Shown here piece after piece: positions 1 to 7,144 of a stretch of 64,000 nucleotides of DNA. Made by a program: the position numbers and the translations under genes. Location: positions 558,001-622,000 of the forward strand of contig NZ_JAFDOE010000002.1 in assembly GCF_018342065.1 (NCBI RefSeq), read 5' to 3'. This stretch comes from Citrobacter sp. FP75. Lineage in GTDB: Bacteria > Pseudomonadota > Gammaproteobacteria > Enterobacterales > Enterobacteriaceae. Within the stretch, counting starts at the first letter, position 1. The number at the start of each line of letters is the position of its first letter. The notes below the pieces were generated by a model that saw only the letters and a list, made by a program, of their open reading frames with translations, searched no databases and had not been told where the DNA came from.

Positions 1-292
1 TCAGGATTCATCCGTTGGTTTTCAAGGACATCATTTATAATATCTGTAAATCTTTTTGTTTATTATTTTTAATTCCGCTCACTTTTTTGGTGGTGTATTT
101 ACTCTTCATTACATAAGTAATGATTAATTTAAATATAAGCGTGTGGGTCTTATTTTAATGGCACGCTATGGCATGTCACATTTTTAAATATTCCTGAACA
201 ATGTACGCATTTGTGATGATTTAAATCACTTTATTTATTCTTTGTTTATTCAGAATAGCCAGGTGATTCTCCACGTTAACAAGGAAATGGAT
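1..292. other. AT-rich upstream region of the YjiH-like operon
   Basis: No credible coding sequence is seen here. The stretch is AT-rich, with several T-runs near 50-95, and ends in the leader of the YjiH-like gene. An AAGGA ribosome-binding site lies at 281-285. An FNR-like dyad is listed separately. Any gene to the left lies outside the window. Confidence 0.6.
216..229. promoter_or_regulatory. FNR-like dyad upstream of the YjiH-like operon
   Basis: ATGAT-TTAA-ATCAC matches the FNR consensus TTGAT-N4-ATCAA at four of five positions in each half. It sits 64 bp before the chosen start. The wider GTGAT...ATCAC symmetry is spaced wrongly for CRP. Anaerobic control is therefore an inference from one site only. 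Confidence 0.3.
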
Positions 293-1009
293 ATGAGTTT
301 ACCTACCCAGGATAATAATAAGGTTGGGCCGGGGGCTTATTTTGCTCTGGCATTCGCCGCAGTATTTTTCTCTGGATTACTCGGCGGAAAAGAATGGTAC
401 GGCGTATTTGATTTCACCACCCTGAACGGTGCTTTTGGCAAAGTTGTCAGTAAAGCGAGCCTTGAGGGCGATACGCTGACGACGGCGACCAGCGCGTTTC
501 GTGGCACCGGCGGCCACGGTGCAATGGACGGCTTCCTCTTCGCTCTGGGATTAATTCCTGCCGTCATGTTTGCATTGGGCATGATCAACGTGCTGGAACA
601 CTACGGCGCTTTGCGCGCGGCGCGTCGTCTGTTAACGCCGTTGCTGCGTCCGTTGATGGGGATCCCAGGAAATACCGGTCTGGCGCTGATTGGCAGCCTG
701 CAGAGTACGGATGTTGGCGCATCGCTGACGCGTAACCTGGCTGATGAAGGCGAAATCACGGAAAACGAAAAAGATATTTTTGCCATGTTCCAGTTTTCCG
801 CTGGGGCGATGATCACCAACTTTTTCTCCTCTGGTGCAATCCTGTTCACCCTGATGGCAGTGGATGGCACACCGGCTGTGCCTGCGTCCATTGGTGCGTG
901 CATTGCCGTGATGTTCATTATGAAAGTTGTTGGCGCCAACATGATGCGCCTGGTCCTCACTTTCACCAATAAAAAAGCCGAATCAACTGTACCGGGAGAA
1001 GCATCATGA
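293..1009 (+). CDS. YjiH-like nucleoside-recognition (gate) membrane protein
   Basis: A 238-residue membrane protein of the nucleoside-recognition/Gate domain family, resembling E. coli YjiH. It has hydrophobic segments near the N-terminus (ALAFAAVFFSGLLGG), in the middle (GFLFALGLIPAVMFALG) and near the C-terminus. A conserved-looking stretch, GNTGLALIGSLQSTDVGAS, resembles the gate motif. The ATG at 293 is chosen because AAGGA lies 7 bases upstream; an in-frame ATG at 287 is too close to it. The stop overlaps the start of the YjiG-like gene by 4 bases, so the two are very likely co-translated and form one transporter or channel. The substrate is unknown; the adjacent peptidase suggests a peptide or acylated amino acid. 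Confidence 0.75.
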   Translation: MSLPTQDNNKVGPGAYFALAFAAVFFSGLLGGKEWYGVFDFTTLNGAFGKVVSKASLEGDTLTTATSAFRGTGGHGAMDGFLFALGLIPAVMFALGMINVLEHYGALRAARRLLTPLLRPLMGIPGNTGLALIGSLQSTDVGASLTRNLADEGEITENEKDIFAMFQFSAGAMITNFFSSGAILFTLMAVDGTPAVPASIGACIAVMFIMKVVGANMMRLVLTFTNKKAESTVPGEAS

Positions 1010-1470
1010 GTGCGCCAACTTCTAATCCTGTTATCACCGACGTATTTGTAGAAGGGGCCCGTAAAGGCTGGAACATTGCGACAACCAGCACGCTGCCGAA
1101 CGTAGTGATGGCCTTTATCATCATCAAAGCACTGGAGATTACCGGTGCGCTGAAAGGGCTTGGCATGGTGTTCGCACCGCTGATGGGGCTGTTTGGTCTG
1201 CCCGGTGAGGCCGCCGCGGTATTGATTGGTGGCTGGATGTCGATGGGCGGAGGGATCGGCGTTGCGATTGGCCTGTTTGATAAAGGGATCCTGACCGGCG
1301 AGCATCTGGCTATCCTGGCCCCGGCAATTTATCTGATGGGCTCTCAGGTGCAGTATTTGGGCCGCATTCTTGGCGTTATTGGCACCAGTGCTAAACGTAT
1401 TCCCCTGATGATTGTTATCTCCGTTCTGAACGCTTTTTTAGCGATGCTGCTGATGCGCATTATTCTCTGA
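1006..1470 (+). CDS. YjiG-like nucleoside-recognition membrane protein
   Basis: A 154-residue protein resembling E. coli YjiG, the partner of YjiH. Gate-type segments include KGWNIATTSTLPNVVMAFII near the N-terminus and a glycine-rich GGWMSMGGGIGVAIGLFDKG in the middle, followed by two hydrophobic helices ending LLMRIIL. It starts inside the stop of the upstream gene (ATGA) and is followed 12 bases later by the M20 peptidase, so the three genes look like one operon. In E. coli the yjiHG pair sits with the isoaspartyl dipeptidase gene iadA, a parallel pairing of this transporter type with a peptidase. Function remains inferred. Confidence 0.75.
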   Translation: MSAPTSNPVITDVFVEGARKGWNIATTSTLPNVVMAFIIIKALEITGALKGLGMVFAPLMGLFGLPGEAAAVLIGGWMSMGGGIGVAIGLFDKGILTGEHLAILAPAIYLMGSQVQYLGRILGVIGTSAKRIPLMIVISVLNAFLAMLLMRIIL

Positions 1471-1482
1471 TAAGGAATGACC

Positions 1483-2595
1483 ATGGATTTGGAAAAGTAT
1501 ATTGATGAACTGCAAACGCTGGTCAACGTCGACTGCGGAACGCAAACGGTAGCAGGCGTAGCCCAGGTCGCCGCGGTGATGCGTGAGCTTTGGCGGCAGG
1601 AAGGCTGGCATACGGAGCAGATTGATTTAGGCAGTGCGGTTGGTCCGGCGCTGCTGGCCACTAACAAGCCTCATGCAGCGCAATACGATGTCCTGCTGAT
1701 TGGTCACCTGGACACTGTTTTCCCTGCGGGAACGGTAGCTGAACGCCCGATGAGCCGTGATGAAAGCCGCCTGTATGGGCCCGGCGTCTCCGACATGAAA
1801 AGCGGTTTGTTGAATATTGTCTGGGCCATGCGCACATTGCCTGCGGAGCATCTGGAACGTTTATCTATCGCGGTGGCAATGAACCCGGATGAAGAGACCG
1901 GCAGCGTTCACTCCAGCGAATGGATTGGTGAACTGGCGAAGCGCGCGCGCTGCGTACTGGTCTGCGAAGCCGCCCGGGCAGACGGTTCGCTGGTAAAAGC
2001 GCGGAAAGGGGTTGGCGGTTATCAACTGACGTTTGACGGTGTAGCGGCACACGCCGGAAATGAGCCTGAAAAAGGACGTTCTGCGATCACTGCTTTTGCC
2101 AACAGTGTATTGGCGATTAACGCATTGACCGACACGGCGCGCGGAACCACGCTTAACGTGGGCGTAGTACACGGCGGAAGTGCGGCGAACGTGGTGGCGG
2201 CGAAGCTACAGGCGGAACTGGATGTACGCTTCTGGGAAAATGAAGAGTATGACCGCGTTCATCAGGCGCTGCAGTCGCTCTGCCAGCAAGGTTTTCTTGA
2301 TGGCGTGACTACCACGCTCACTCGTGTAAGCCATAAGCCCGCAATGGCGGCGAGCGAAGAGACGCAACGACTGATGGCGCTGGTTGAACGGGCCGGTCAG
2401 GAAGAGGGGATCGCCGTGACATGGCTGGCCGTTGGAGGTGGTAGCGACGCCAACCTCACGGCTGCGCTAGGCATTCCGACGCTGGACGGGCTGGGGCCGA
2501 TCGGTGCGGGTTTTCACGGCGTTGATGAGTGGCTGGATATTGCCTCAATTGAACCGCGGATCCGTTTATTAAAACGTATTATTATGATGCTGTAA
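1483..2595 (+). CDS. M20 family metallopeptidase (carboxypeptidase G2-like)
   Basis: A 370-residue dizinc peptidase of the M20 family, probably removing a C-terminal residue from a small peptide or acyl-amino acid in the cytoplasm. Visible ligands are His75 and Asp77 (GHLDTVF), Asp104 (GVSDMKSG), the Glu137-Glu138 pair (PDEETGS) and His345 (GFHGVDEW). A dimerisation-type lid lies between, containing AAHAGNEPEKGRSA, as in carboxypeptidase G2. No signal peptide is seen. The ATG at 1483 is preferred over 1477 because AAGGA at 1472-1476 abuts the latter. It is the last gene of the YjiHG-like operon and ends before a strong hairpin. The exact substrate cannot be read from sequence. Confidence 0.85.
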   Translation: MDLEKYIDELQTLVNVDCGTQTVAGVAQVAAVMRELWRQEGWHTEQIDLGSAVGPALLATNKPHAAQYDVLLIGHLDTVFPAGTVAERPMSRDESRLYGPGVSDMKSGLLNIVWAMRTLPAEHLERLSIAVAMNPDEETGSVHSSEWIGELAKRARCVLVCEAARADGSLVKARKGVGGYQLTFDGVAAHAGNEPEKGRSAITAFANSVLAINALTDTARGTTLNVGVVHGGSAANVVAAKLQAELDVRFWENEEYDRVHQALQSLCQQGFLDGVTTTLTRVSHKPAMAASEETQRLMALVERAGQEEGIAVTWLAVGGGSDANLTAALGIPTLDGLGPIGAGFHGVDEWLDIASIEPRIRLLKRIIMML

Positions 2596-2604
2596 CCTGC
2601 CGAT

Positions 2605-2632
2605 AATATAGCCTCCGGTTGGAGGCTATATT
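2605..2632. terminator. Bidirectional terminator between the M20 peptidase and sitD
   Basis: A perfect 12-bp stem (AATATAGCCTCC / GGAGGCTATATT) with a GGTT loop lies between two convergent genes. A/T-rich flanks on both sides let it serve both strands. Confidence 0.75.
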
Positions 2633-2672
2633 CATATCAAATAATATTAGCGGGCATATTGTTAAATATTAT

Positions 2673-3524
2673 TTATATATCGTGTGACTGAAGTTGGTTC
2701 TCTAAACGGCGATCGCGCAGGGTGGAGTAAATAAAAGCAAGAACAAACAGCAGGGAGAATAAGACGACAATGGTGGGGGCCGGTGCGCTGTCGATGAAAA
2801 ATGACAAATATACACCCATAAATGACGTCACTATCGAGATGGCGACGGCCAGTAACAGGGCGTGAGAAAATTGGCGTGTGATTAAAATTGCAATGGCACC
2901 CGGCGCAATTAACAGCGAGATCGACAGAATGATGCCCACCGACTTCAGCGTGGCGACGATGGTGAGCGCAATCATACACAGCAGACCATAATGCAGCAGC
3001 GAGGTATTCAGTCCGCTGGCTTTTGCCTGATGCGGATCGAACGCGTGCAGCAGCAGATCTTTCCACTTTAAGCTGATGAACAGCGCGATCCCCAGCGCAA
3101 TGGTTGCCGTTTGCGCGATATCACCCAGCGATACGCCCAGCATGTCGCCGAACAGAATATGATCAAGATGAATTTCAGACTGGATCGAGACGTACAGCAC
3201 CAGCCCGGCGCCAAACATTCCGGAGAAGACAATCCCCATTAGCGTGTCGCGCTTAATACGGCTGTTATCGTCGAGGTAGCCGGTCGCCACTGCGCAAAAC
3301 AACCCGGCGACAAACGCGCCAATTGCCAGCGGAATCCCCGCGATGTAAGCCAGAACGATCCCCGGAAACACAGCATGGCTCATGGCATCACCCATCAATG
3401 CCCAGCCTTTCAGCACCAAAAATACCGACAGCAGCGCGCAGGGCACGGCAACGATAACGGAGATGGTCAGCGCGTTCACCATAAAGCTGAACTGGAAGGG
3501 TTCCAACAGGAGGGTTAAGAGCAT
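2673..3524 (-). CDS. sitD: SitD, Mn2+/Fe2+ ABC transporter permease
   Basis: A 283-residue inner-membrane permease of the ABC-3 family, second of the two membrane subunits of the SitABCD manganese/ferrous iron importer. Eight or so hydrophobic stretches are visible. A typical ABC-3 signature, LKGWALMGDAMSHAVFPG, lies near residues 40-57. It overlaps sitC by 10 bases at its start, giving translational coupling. It is the last gene of sitABCD and ends at the shared hairpin after 2632. Sequence is complete with no sign of damage. In Salmonella the same operon lies at the fhlA-proximal edge of SPI-1. Confidence 0.93.
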   Translation of the reverse strand: MLLTLLLEPFQFSFMVNALTISVIVAVPCALLSVFLVLKGWALMGDAMSHAVFPGIVLAYIAGIPLAIGAFVAGLFCAVATGYLDDNSRIKRDTLMGIVFSGMFGAGLVLYVSIQSEIHLDHILFGDMLGVSLGDIAQTATIALGIALFISLKWKDLLLHAFDPHQAKASGLNTSLLHYGLLCMIALTIVATLKSVGIILSISLLIAPGAIAILITRQFSHALLLAVAISIVTSFMGVYLSFFIDSAPAPTIVVLFSLLFVLAFIYSTLRDRRLENQLQSHDI

Positions 3525-4378
3525 GTTGACTCCTTATTCACCTGGCGGGCGCGGCGACGGTTGGCTAACAGGCCGTGTTTTGGCGCGAAGACAAATGCCA
3601 GAAGAAACAGCAGCGTTTGCAGTACGACGATAATTCCGCCGGTTGCACCGTCCAGCCAGTAGCTCAGCCAGGCGCCAAAAAAGCTGGTCAGGCTACCGAT
3701 GGCGACGGCGATAGTGAGCAAACGGGGAAAGCGATCGGTCAACAGCCAGGCCGTTGCGCCGGGTGTTACCACCAGGCAAATCACCAGAAATGCGCCGACG
3801 GTTTGCAGCGCCGCCACCGTGGAAACTGAGAGCAGCGTAAAAAAGAGTAGCTTCAGGCGGCCGGGATTCAGCCCGATAGAGCGCGCGTGGTTTTCGTCGA
3901 AAAACACCACCATCAGATCTTTCCACTTCAACAGCAAAATGGTCAGCGAAATAACGCCGATAATCGCCAGTTGCAGAATATCTTCCGGGGCAATCGCCAG
4001 CACGTTACCGAGAATAATGGTCTGAATGTTCACTGACATCGGATTGAGTGACACCATAAACAGCCCGATGCCGAAGAAAGAGGAAAAAATCAGCCCAATG
4101 ATCGCATCTTCCTTCAGGCGCGAACGCTGGTTAAGAAACAGCATACTGCCCGCCGCCAGGCCACCGGAAAGAAAAGCGCCAAGTGCGAAGGGAAGCCCTA
4201 ACATATAAGCCCCGGCAACGCCCGGTACGATGGAGTGCGACAGCGCATCGCCAATTAACGACCAGCCTTTGAGCATTAAATAGCAGGAGAGGAACGCGCA
4301 CAGGCCGCCGACCATCGCCGAGACCCACATGGCGTTGAGCATGTACTGGTAACCAAACGGTTCTGTCAGCCAGTTCAT
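3515..4378 (-). CDS. sitC: SitC, Mn2+/Fe2+ ABC transporter permease
   Basis: A 287-residue ABC-3 family permease, paralogous to SitD, with the matching motif LKGWSLIGDALSHSIVPG near residues 37-54 and about eight membrane segments. With SitD it forms the channel for periplasm-delivered Mn2+ or Fe2+. The gene starts 2 bases after sitB and overlaps sitD, consistent with one sitABCD transcript. The C-terminal tail (ANRRRARQVNKESTCS) is polar and cytoplasmic, as usual for this subunit. Confidence 0.93.
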   Translation of the reverse strand: MNWLTEPFGYQYMLNAMWVSAMVGGLCAFLSCYLMLKGWSLIGDALSHSIVPGVAGAYMLGLPFALGAFLSGGLAAGSMLFLNQRSRLKEDAIIGLIFSSFFGIGLFMVSLNPMSVNIQTIILGNVLAIAPEDILQLAIIGVISLTILLLKWKDLMVVFFDENHARSIGLNPGRLKLLFFTLLSVSTVAALQTVGAFLVICLVVTPGATAWLLTDRFPRLLTIAVAIGSLTSFFGAWLSYWLDGATGGIIVVLQTLLFLLAFVFAPKHGLLANRRRARQVNKESTCS

Positions 4379-4380
4379 GG

Positions 4381-5196
4381 TTATTCCCCCTCGTTCTGCG
4401 TGCGTCGCGCAATAAATGGTCGTTCATCATCGGTAATCACGTGCTGCTCACCGCCACTCAGTTTCACATGACGCAGGACGCCGCTGAACGCCAGTTCGAG
4501 GTTTTCGGTGGTAAAGGTGGTGTCGGTCGGGCCGCTTGCCAGCACCGTGCCTTTAATCATTACCGTGTAATCACAAAACTCGGTTACCGAACCCAGATTA
4601 TGGGTAGAGACCAGCATCGTTCGCCCCTCATCGCGCAGTTCGCGCAGCAGGTCGATAATGCGGGCCTCGGTTTTCACGTCCACACCGGTGAAGGGTTCAT
4701 CCAGCAAAATAACCTGTCCGTCCTGGGCGATGGCGCGTGCCAGAAAAACGCGCTTTTTCTGCCCGCCGGACAGTTCGCCGATTTGTCGATGGCGATAGTC
4801 CAGCATATCAACCCGCGCCAGCGCCGCATTCACGCATTCGTGATCGCGCGCCTTTGGTCGACGCAGCCAGCCCATATGGCCGAAGCGCCCCATCATCACC
4901 ACATCTTCCACCAGCACCGGAAACGACCAGTCCACCTCTTCCGACTGGGGAACGTAAGAAATCAGATTCTGTTTTAGCGCGTTGCTGACCGGTTGCGACA
5001 GAATTGATATTTCGCCCTGTGCCAGGCGGACAAACCCCATCAGCGCTTTAAACAGGGTTGATTTCCCGGAGCCGTTGACGCCGACCAGCGCGGCAATTGA
5101 GCCGCCCGGAATCTGGAAGCTCGCATCGCGCAGCGCGGTGTGGCCGTTGCGATACGTCACCGTAACCTGATTTACGGAAATCGCAGATTGACTCAT
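4381..5196 (-). CDS. sitB: SitB, Mn2+/Fe2+ ABC transporter ATPase
   Basis: The 271-residue cytoplasmic ATPase of SitABCD. It shows Walker [10 protein letters not shown] near residue 38, the ABC signature LSGGQKKR, Walker B VILLDEPF and the H-loop STHN in the expected order. It overlaps sitA by 4 bases and precedes sitC by 2, so subunits are made together. The C-terminus beyond the ABC fold is short and polar. Length and motifs are normal for the metal-type ABC ATPases. Confidence 0.94.
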   Translation of the reverse strand: MSQSAISVNQVTVTYRNGHTALRDASFQIPGGSIAALVGVNGSGKSTLFKALMGFVRLAQGEISILSQPVSNALKQNLISYVPQSEEVDWSFPVLVEDVVMMGRFGHMGWLRRPKARDHECVNAALARVDMLDYRHRQIGELSGGQKKRVFLARAIAQDGQVILLDEPFTGVDVKTEARIIDLLRELRDEGRTMLVSTHNLGSVTEFCDYTVMIKGTVLASGPTDTTFTTENLELAFSGVLRHVKLSGGEQHVITDDERPFIARRTQNEGE

Positions 5197-6110
5197 GGTT
5201 GGCCCCTCAAACCCTGGTTAATGCCGCTGACAATGGTTTCTGTCGTCACGCGCAATAAATCCAGATAGGTCGGCACGGGGCCATCGGCAGCGCTCAGCGA
5301 ATCGACATACAGCACGCCGCCGTAATGTGCGCCGGACTCACGCGCCACCTGACGCGCGGGCTTGTCGGACACGGTGCTTTCGCTAAATATTGCCGGGATC
5401 TGATGCGCTCTGATCGCATCGATCACTTTGCGTACCTGTTTTGGCGTGCCTTGCTGATCGGCGTTGATCGGCCACAGGTACAACTCCTTCAGATCGTTAT
5501 CGCGCGCTAGATAGGAGAATGCGCCTTCACTGGTGACCAGCCAGCGTTTATCAGCCGGGATTTTTGCCAGCGCTGCATGCAGGGGATCGAGCGTCTGACG
5601 AATTTTCGTTTTATAGTTCTCTGCATTTTTCTGGTAGGTGGCGGCGTTATCCGGATCGTACTTCACCAGCGCATCACGGATGTTATCGACGTAAATAAGC
5701 GCATTCTCGGCCGACATCCAGGCATGCGGGTTGGGTTTGCCGTTGTAGGGACCTTCGCTGATGCCCATCGGCTTCACGCCGTCTGAGACCATTACCTCCG
5801 GCACGCCGGATAAATGCTGATAGAAGCGGGCAAACCACAGCTCCAGATTGAGGCCATTGGAGAGAATAAGCTGCGCACCCTGCGCCCGTTTAATATCCCC
5901 TGGCGTGGGCTGATATTCGTGAATCTCGGCACCCGGTTTGGTGATTGAGCTGACTTCTGCTGCATCGCCCGCCACGTTGCTCGCCATATCGGCAATCACC
6001 GTAAAGGTGGTTACTACCTTAAATTTTTCTTTCGCCCAGGCAGGTGACAGCGTCAGCGCCGTGAGTACGCTGGCAAGGAGAAACGATTTCAGACGGGGCA
6101 GATGCAGCAT
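5193..6110 (-). CDS. sitA: SitA, periplasmic Mn2+/Fe2+-binding protein
   Basis: A 305-residue cluster-9 (ZnuA/PsaA type) metal-binding protein that delivers Mn2+ or Fe2+ to SitCD. A signal peptide ends around SPAWA. Likely metal ligands are His in [13 protein letters not shown], His in [10 protein letters not shown], Glu in FSESTVSD and a late Asp in LYVDSLS, the set expected for this family. The ATG at 6110 has GAGGG 5 bases upstream; a GTG 12 bases earlier lacks a site. It heads the operon, and MntR and Fur sites lie just upstream, so it should be induced by manganese or iron shortage. Confidence 0.93.
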   Translation of the reverse strand: MLHLPRLKSFLLASVLTALTLSPAWAKEKFKVVTTFTVIADMASNVAGDAAEVSSITKPGAEIHEYQPTPGDIKRAQGAQLILSNGLNLELWFARFYQHLSGVPEVMVSDGVKPMGISEGPYNGKPNPHAWMSAENALIYVDNIRDALVKYDPDNAATYQKNAENYKTKIRQTLDPLHAALAKIPADKRWLVTSEGAFSYLARDNDLKELYLWPINADQQGTPKQVRKVIDAIRAHQIPAIFSESTVSDKPARQVARESGAHYGGVLYVDSLSAADGPVPTYLDLLRVTTETIVSGINQGLRGQP

Positions 6111-6146
6111 AGTATCCCTCACAAGAAAGTGGTTAATTTATCGGCG

Positions 6147-6166
6147 AATATAGCCTTTGCTATGTT
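6147..6166. promoter_or_regulatory. MntR box upstream of sitA
   Basis: AATATAGCCTTTGCTATGTT, read on the other strand as AACATAGC-AAAG-GCTATATT, is a near-perfect dyad of the known enterobacterial MntR operator (AACATAGC-N4-GCTATGTT). It lies 37 bp upstream of sitA, where it would block the promoter when Mn2+ is plentiful. Confidence 0.8.
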
Positions 6167-6186
6167 ATATAGCACAAGGCATGATA

Positions 6187-6205
6187 AATGAAAATAATTC
6201 TTATT
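6187..6205. promoter_or_regulatory. Fur-box-like site upstream of sitA
   Basis: AATGAAAATAATTCTTATT resembles the 19-bp Fur consensus GATAATGATAATCATTATC, with several mismatches. Salmonella sitABCD is known to be controlled by both MntR and Fur. The site is 20 bp beyond the MntR box. Confidence 0.5.
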
Positions 6206-6259
6206 TGCGTAGGGCGCTAAGGATGTATCACTTTCAGGTAATAGTCCCGTGAGTTTTTA

Positions 6260-6281
6260 AAGTGTATTATTTATGCAACTT
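6260..6281. promoter_or_regulatory. NsrR-like site upstream of ygbA
   Basis: The half-sites AAGTGTAT and ATGCAACTT flank a short A/T centre, similar to the NsrR operator (AAGATGCAT...ATGCATCTT type). ygbA is a known nitric-oxide-responsive, NsrR-controlled gene in E. coli. The site lies 15 bp before the ygbA start, so a repressor here would cover the promoter or leader. Confidence 0.4.
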
Positions 6282-6296
6282 AAATATGGAGGCATC

Positions 6297-6641
6297 ATGT
6301 CCGGTAAACGTATCGCTCGTGAAAAACTGACGATCCAGAAAATGATCTCCCTGTACGAGAGTCAGTGTCCTCAGGCTTCAGACGAGCCGGGGCATTACGG
6401 TGCGCTGTTTGCCTATGCGCAAAAGCGTCTGGACAAGTGCGTGTTTGGTGAGGAAAAACCGGCCTGCAAACAGTGTCCGGTACACTGTTATCAACCTGCC
6501 AAACGTGAAGAGATGAAACAAATTATGCGCTGGGCAGGGCCGAGAATGCTCTGGCGTCACCCGATCCTGACCGTGCGTCACCTGATTGATGACAAACGCC
6601 CGGTCCCGGAATTGCCCGAAAAATACCAGCGCAAAAAATAG
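6297..6641 (+). CDS. ygbA: YgbA, nitrous oxide-stimulated promoter family protein
   Basis: A 114-residue cytoplasmic protein matching E. coli YgbA. It carries conserved cysteines in DKCVFGEEKPACKQCPVHCY (about residues 52-71), a spacing that suggests a metal or iron-sulphur site. The family is named for nitrogen-oxide-induced expression; biochemical function is poorly known. The ATG at 6297 is preceded by GGAGG at a good distance, whereas an earlier in-frame ATG at 6273 has none. It stands alone on the plus strand between divergent sitA and the convergent molbindin gene. Control by nitric oxide is supported by a possible NsrR site. Confidence 0.85.
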   Translation: MSGKRIAREKLTIQKMISLYESQCPQASDEPGHYGALFAYAQKRLDKCVFGEEKPACKQCPVHCYQPAKREEMKQIMRWAGPRMLWRHPILTVRHLIDDKRPVPELPEKYQRKK

Positions 6642-6671
6642 CGCCCTCAAGCAGAAGACGCTGTCTGGATA

Positions 6672-7100
6672 TTACGCTTTGGTGGCAATCAGAATGGCTG
6701 AGGCTTTGATCAGCGCAACAACGCGGCTGCCTTGGCTCAGTTTCATCTCTTGCTGACTTTCGTTGGTGACTACGGCAACAATCTCAAAACCCGCGTCGGT
6801 TTTGATGTGTACCGTCGCGTTGACCGCACCTTCAGTGACTTGCGAAACGCTGCCAGCAAACTGGTTGCGGGCGGAGAACTTCAGACCGCAGTCTTCGGTC
6901 GCCAGCGTAACCCACGGCGCTTTGATCAGGGCAATGGCTTCTTTTCCCTTCGCCAGACCCAGCGCCTGTTGGCTGCTGTGAGTCACAATCGCGACCAGTT
7001 TTGCGCCGCCGGCCAGCGTCAGTTCAACTTCATCATTCACTGCACCGGTTGCAACCGTACTCACCGTGCCGGTTAATTGATTACGTGCTGATACCGCCAT
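6672..7100 (-). CDS. Tandem Mop/TOBE molybdate-binding protein (molbindin)
   Basis: A 142-residue cytoplasmic protein made of two Mop/TOBE repeats: SARNQLTGTVSTV... at about residues 4-70 and SARNQFAGSVSQV... at about 74-140. Each contains the SARNQ start, a GAVN motif, a V/IVTxxSQQ segment and an ALIKA end. This is the architecture of di-Mop molbindins such as ModG, which store or buffer molybdate or tungstate. AAGGAGG 6 bases before the ATG at 7100 sets the start. It lies 44 bases downstream of fhlA on the same strand, so it may be co-expressed. Formate dehydrogenase H, the partner of this hydrogenase, needs molybdenum, which makes the context sensible. E. coli K-12 lacks a gene here. Confidence 0.85.
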   Translation of the reverse strand: MAVSARNQLTGTVSTVATGAVNDEVELTLAGGAKLVAIVTHSSQQALGLAKGKEAIALIKAPWVTLATEDCGLKFSARNQFAGSVSQVTEGAVNATVHIKTDAGFEIVAVVTNESQQEMKLSQGSRVVALIKASAILIATKA

Positions 7101-7144
7101 ACTGCCTCCTTTCGTTGAGATATCACCCAGTATAGCCATAATTG

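Noticed and set aside
211-231. CRP site upstream of the YjiH-like gene
   Set aside because: The TGTGA and TCACT halves are separated by 9 bases, not 6; the inner symmetry fits FNR better.
1-6300. Type III secretion (SPI-1) genes beside sitABCD
   Set aside because: Looked for because of the Salmonella arrangement; none of the coding regions resembles inv, spa, prg or effector genes.
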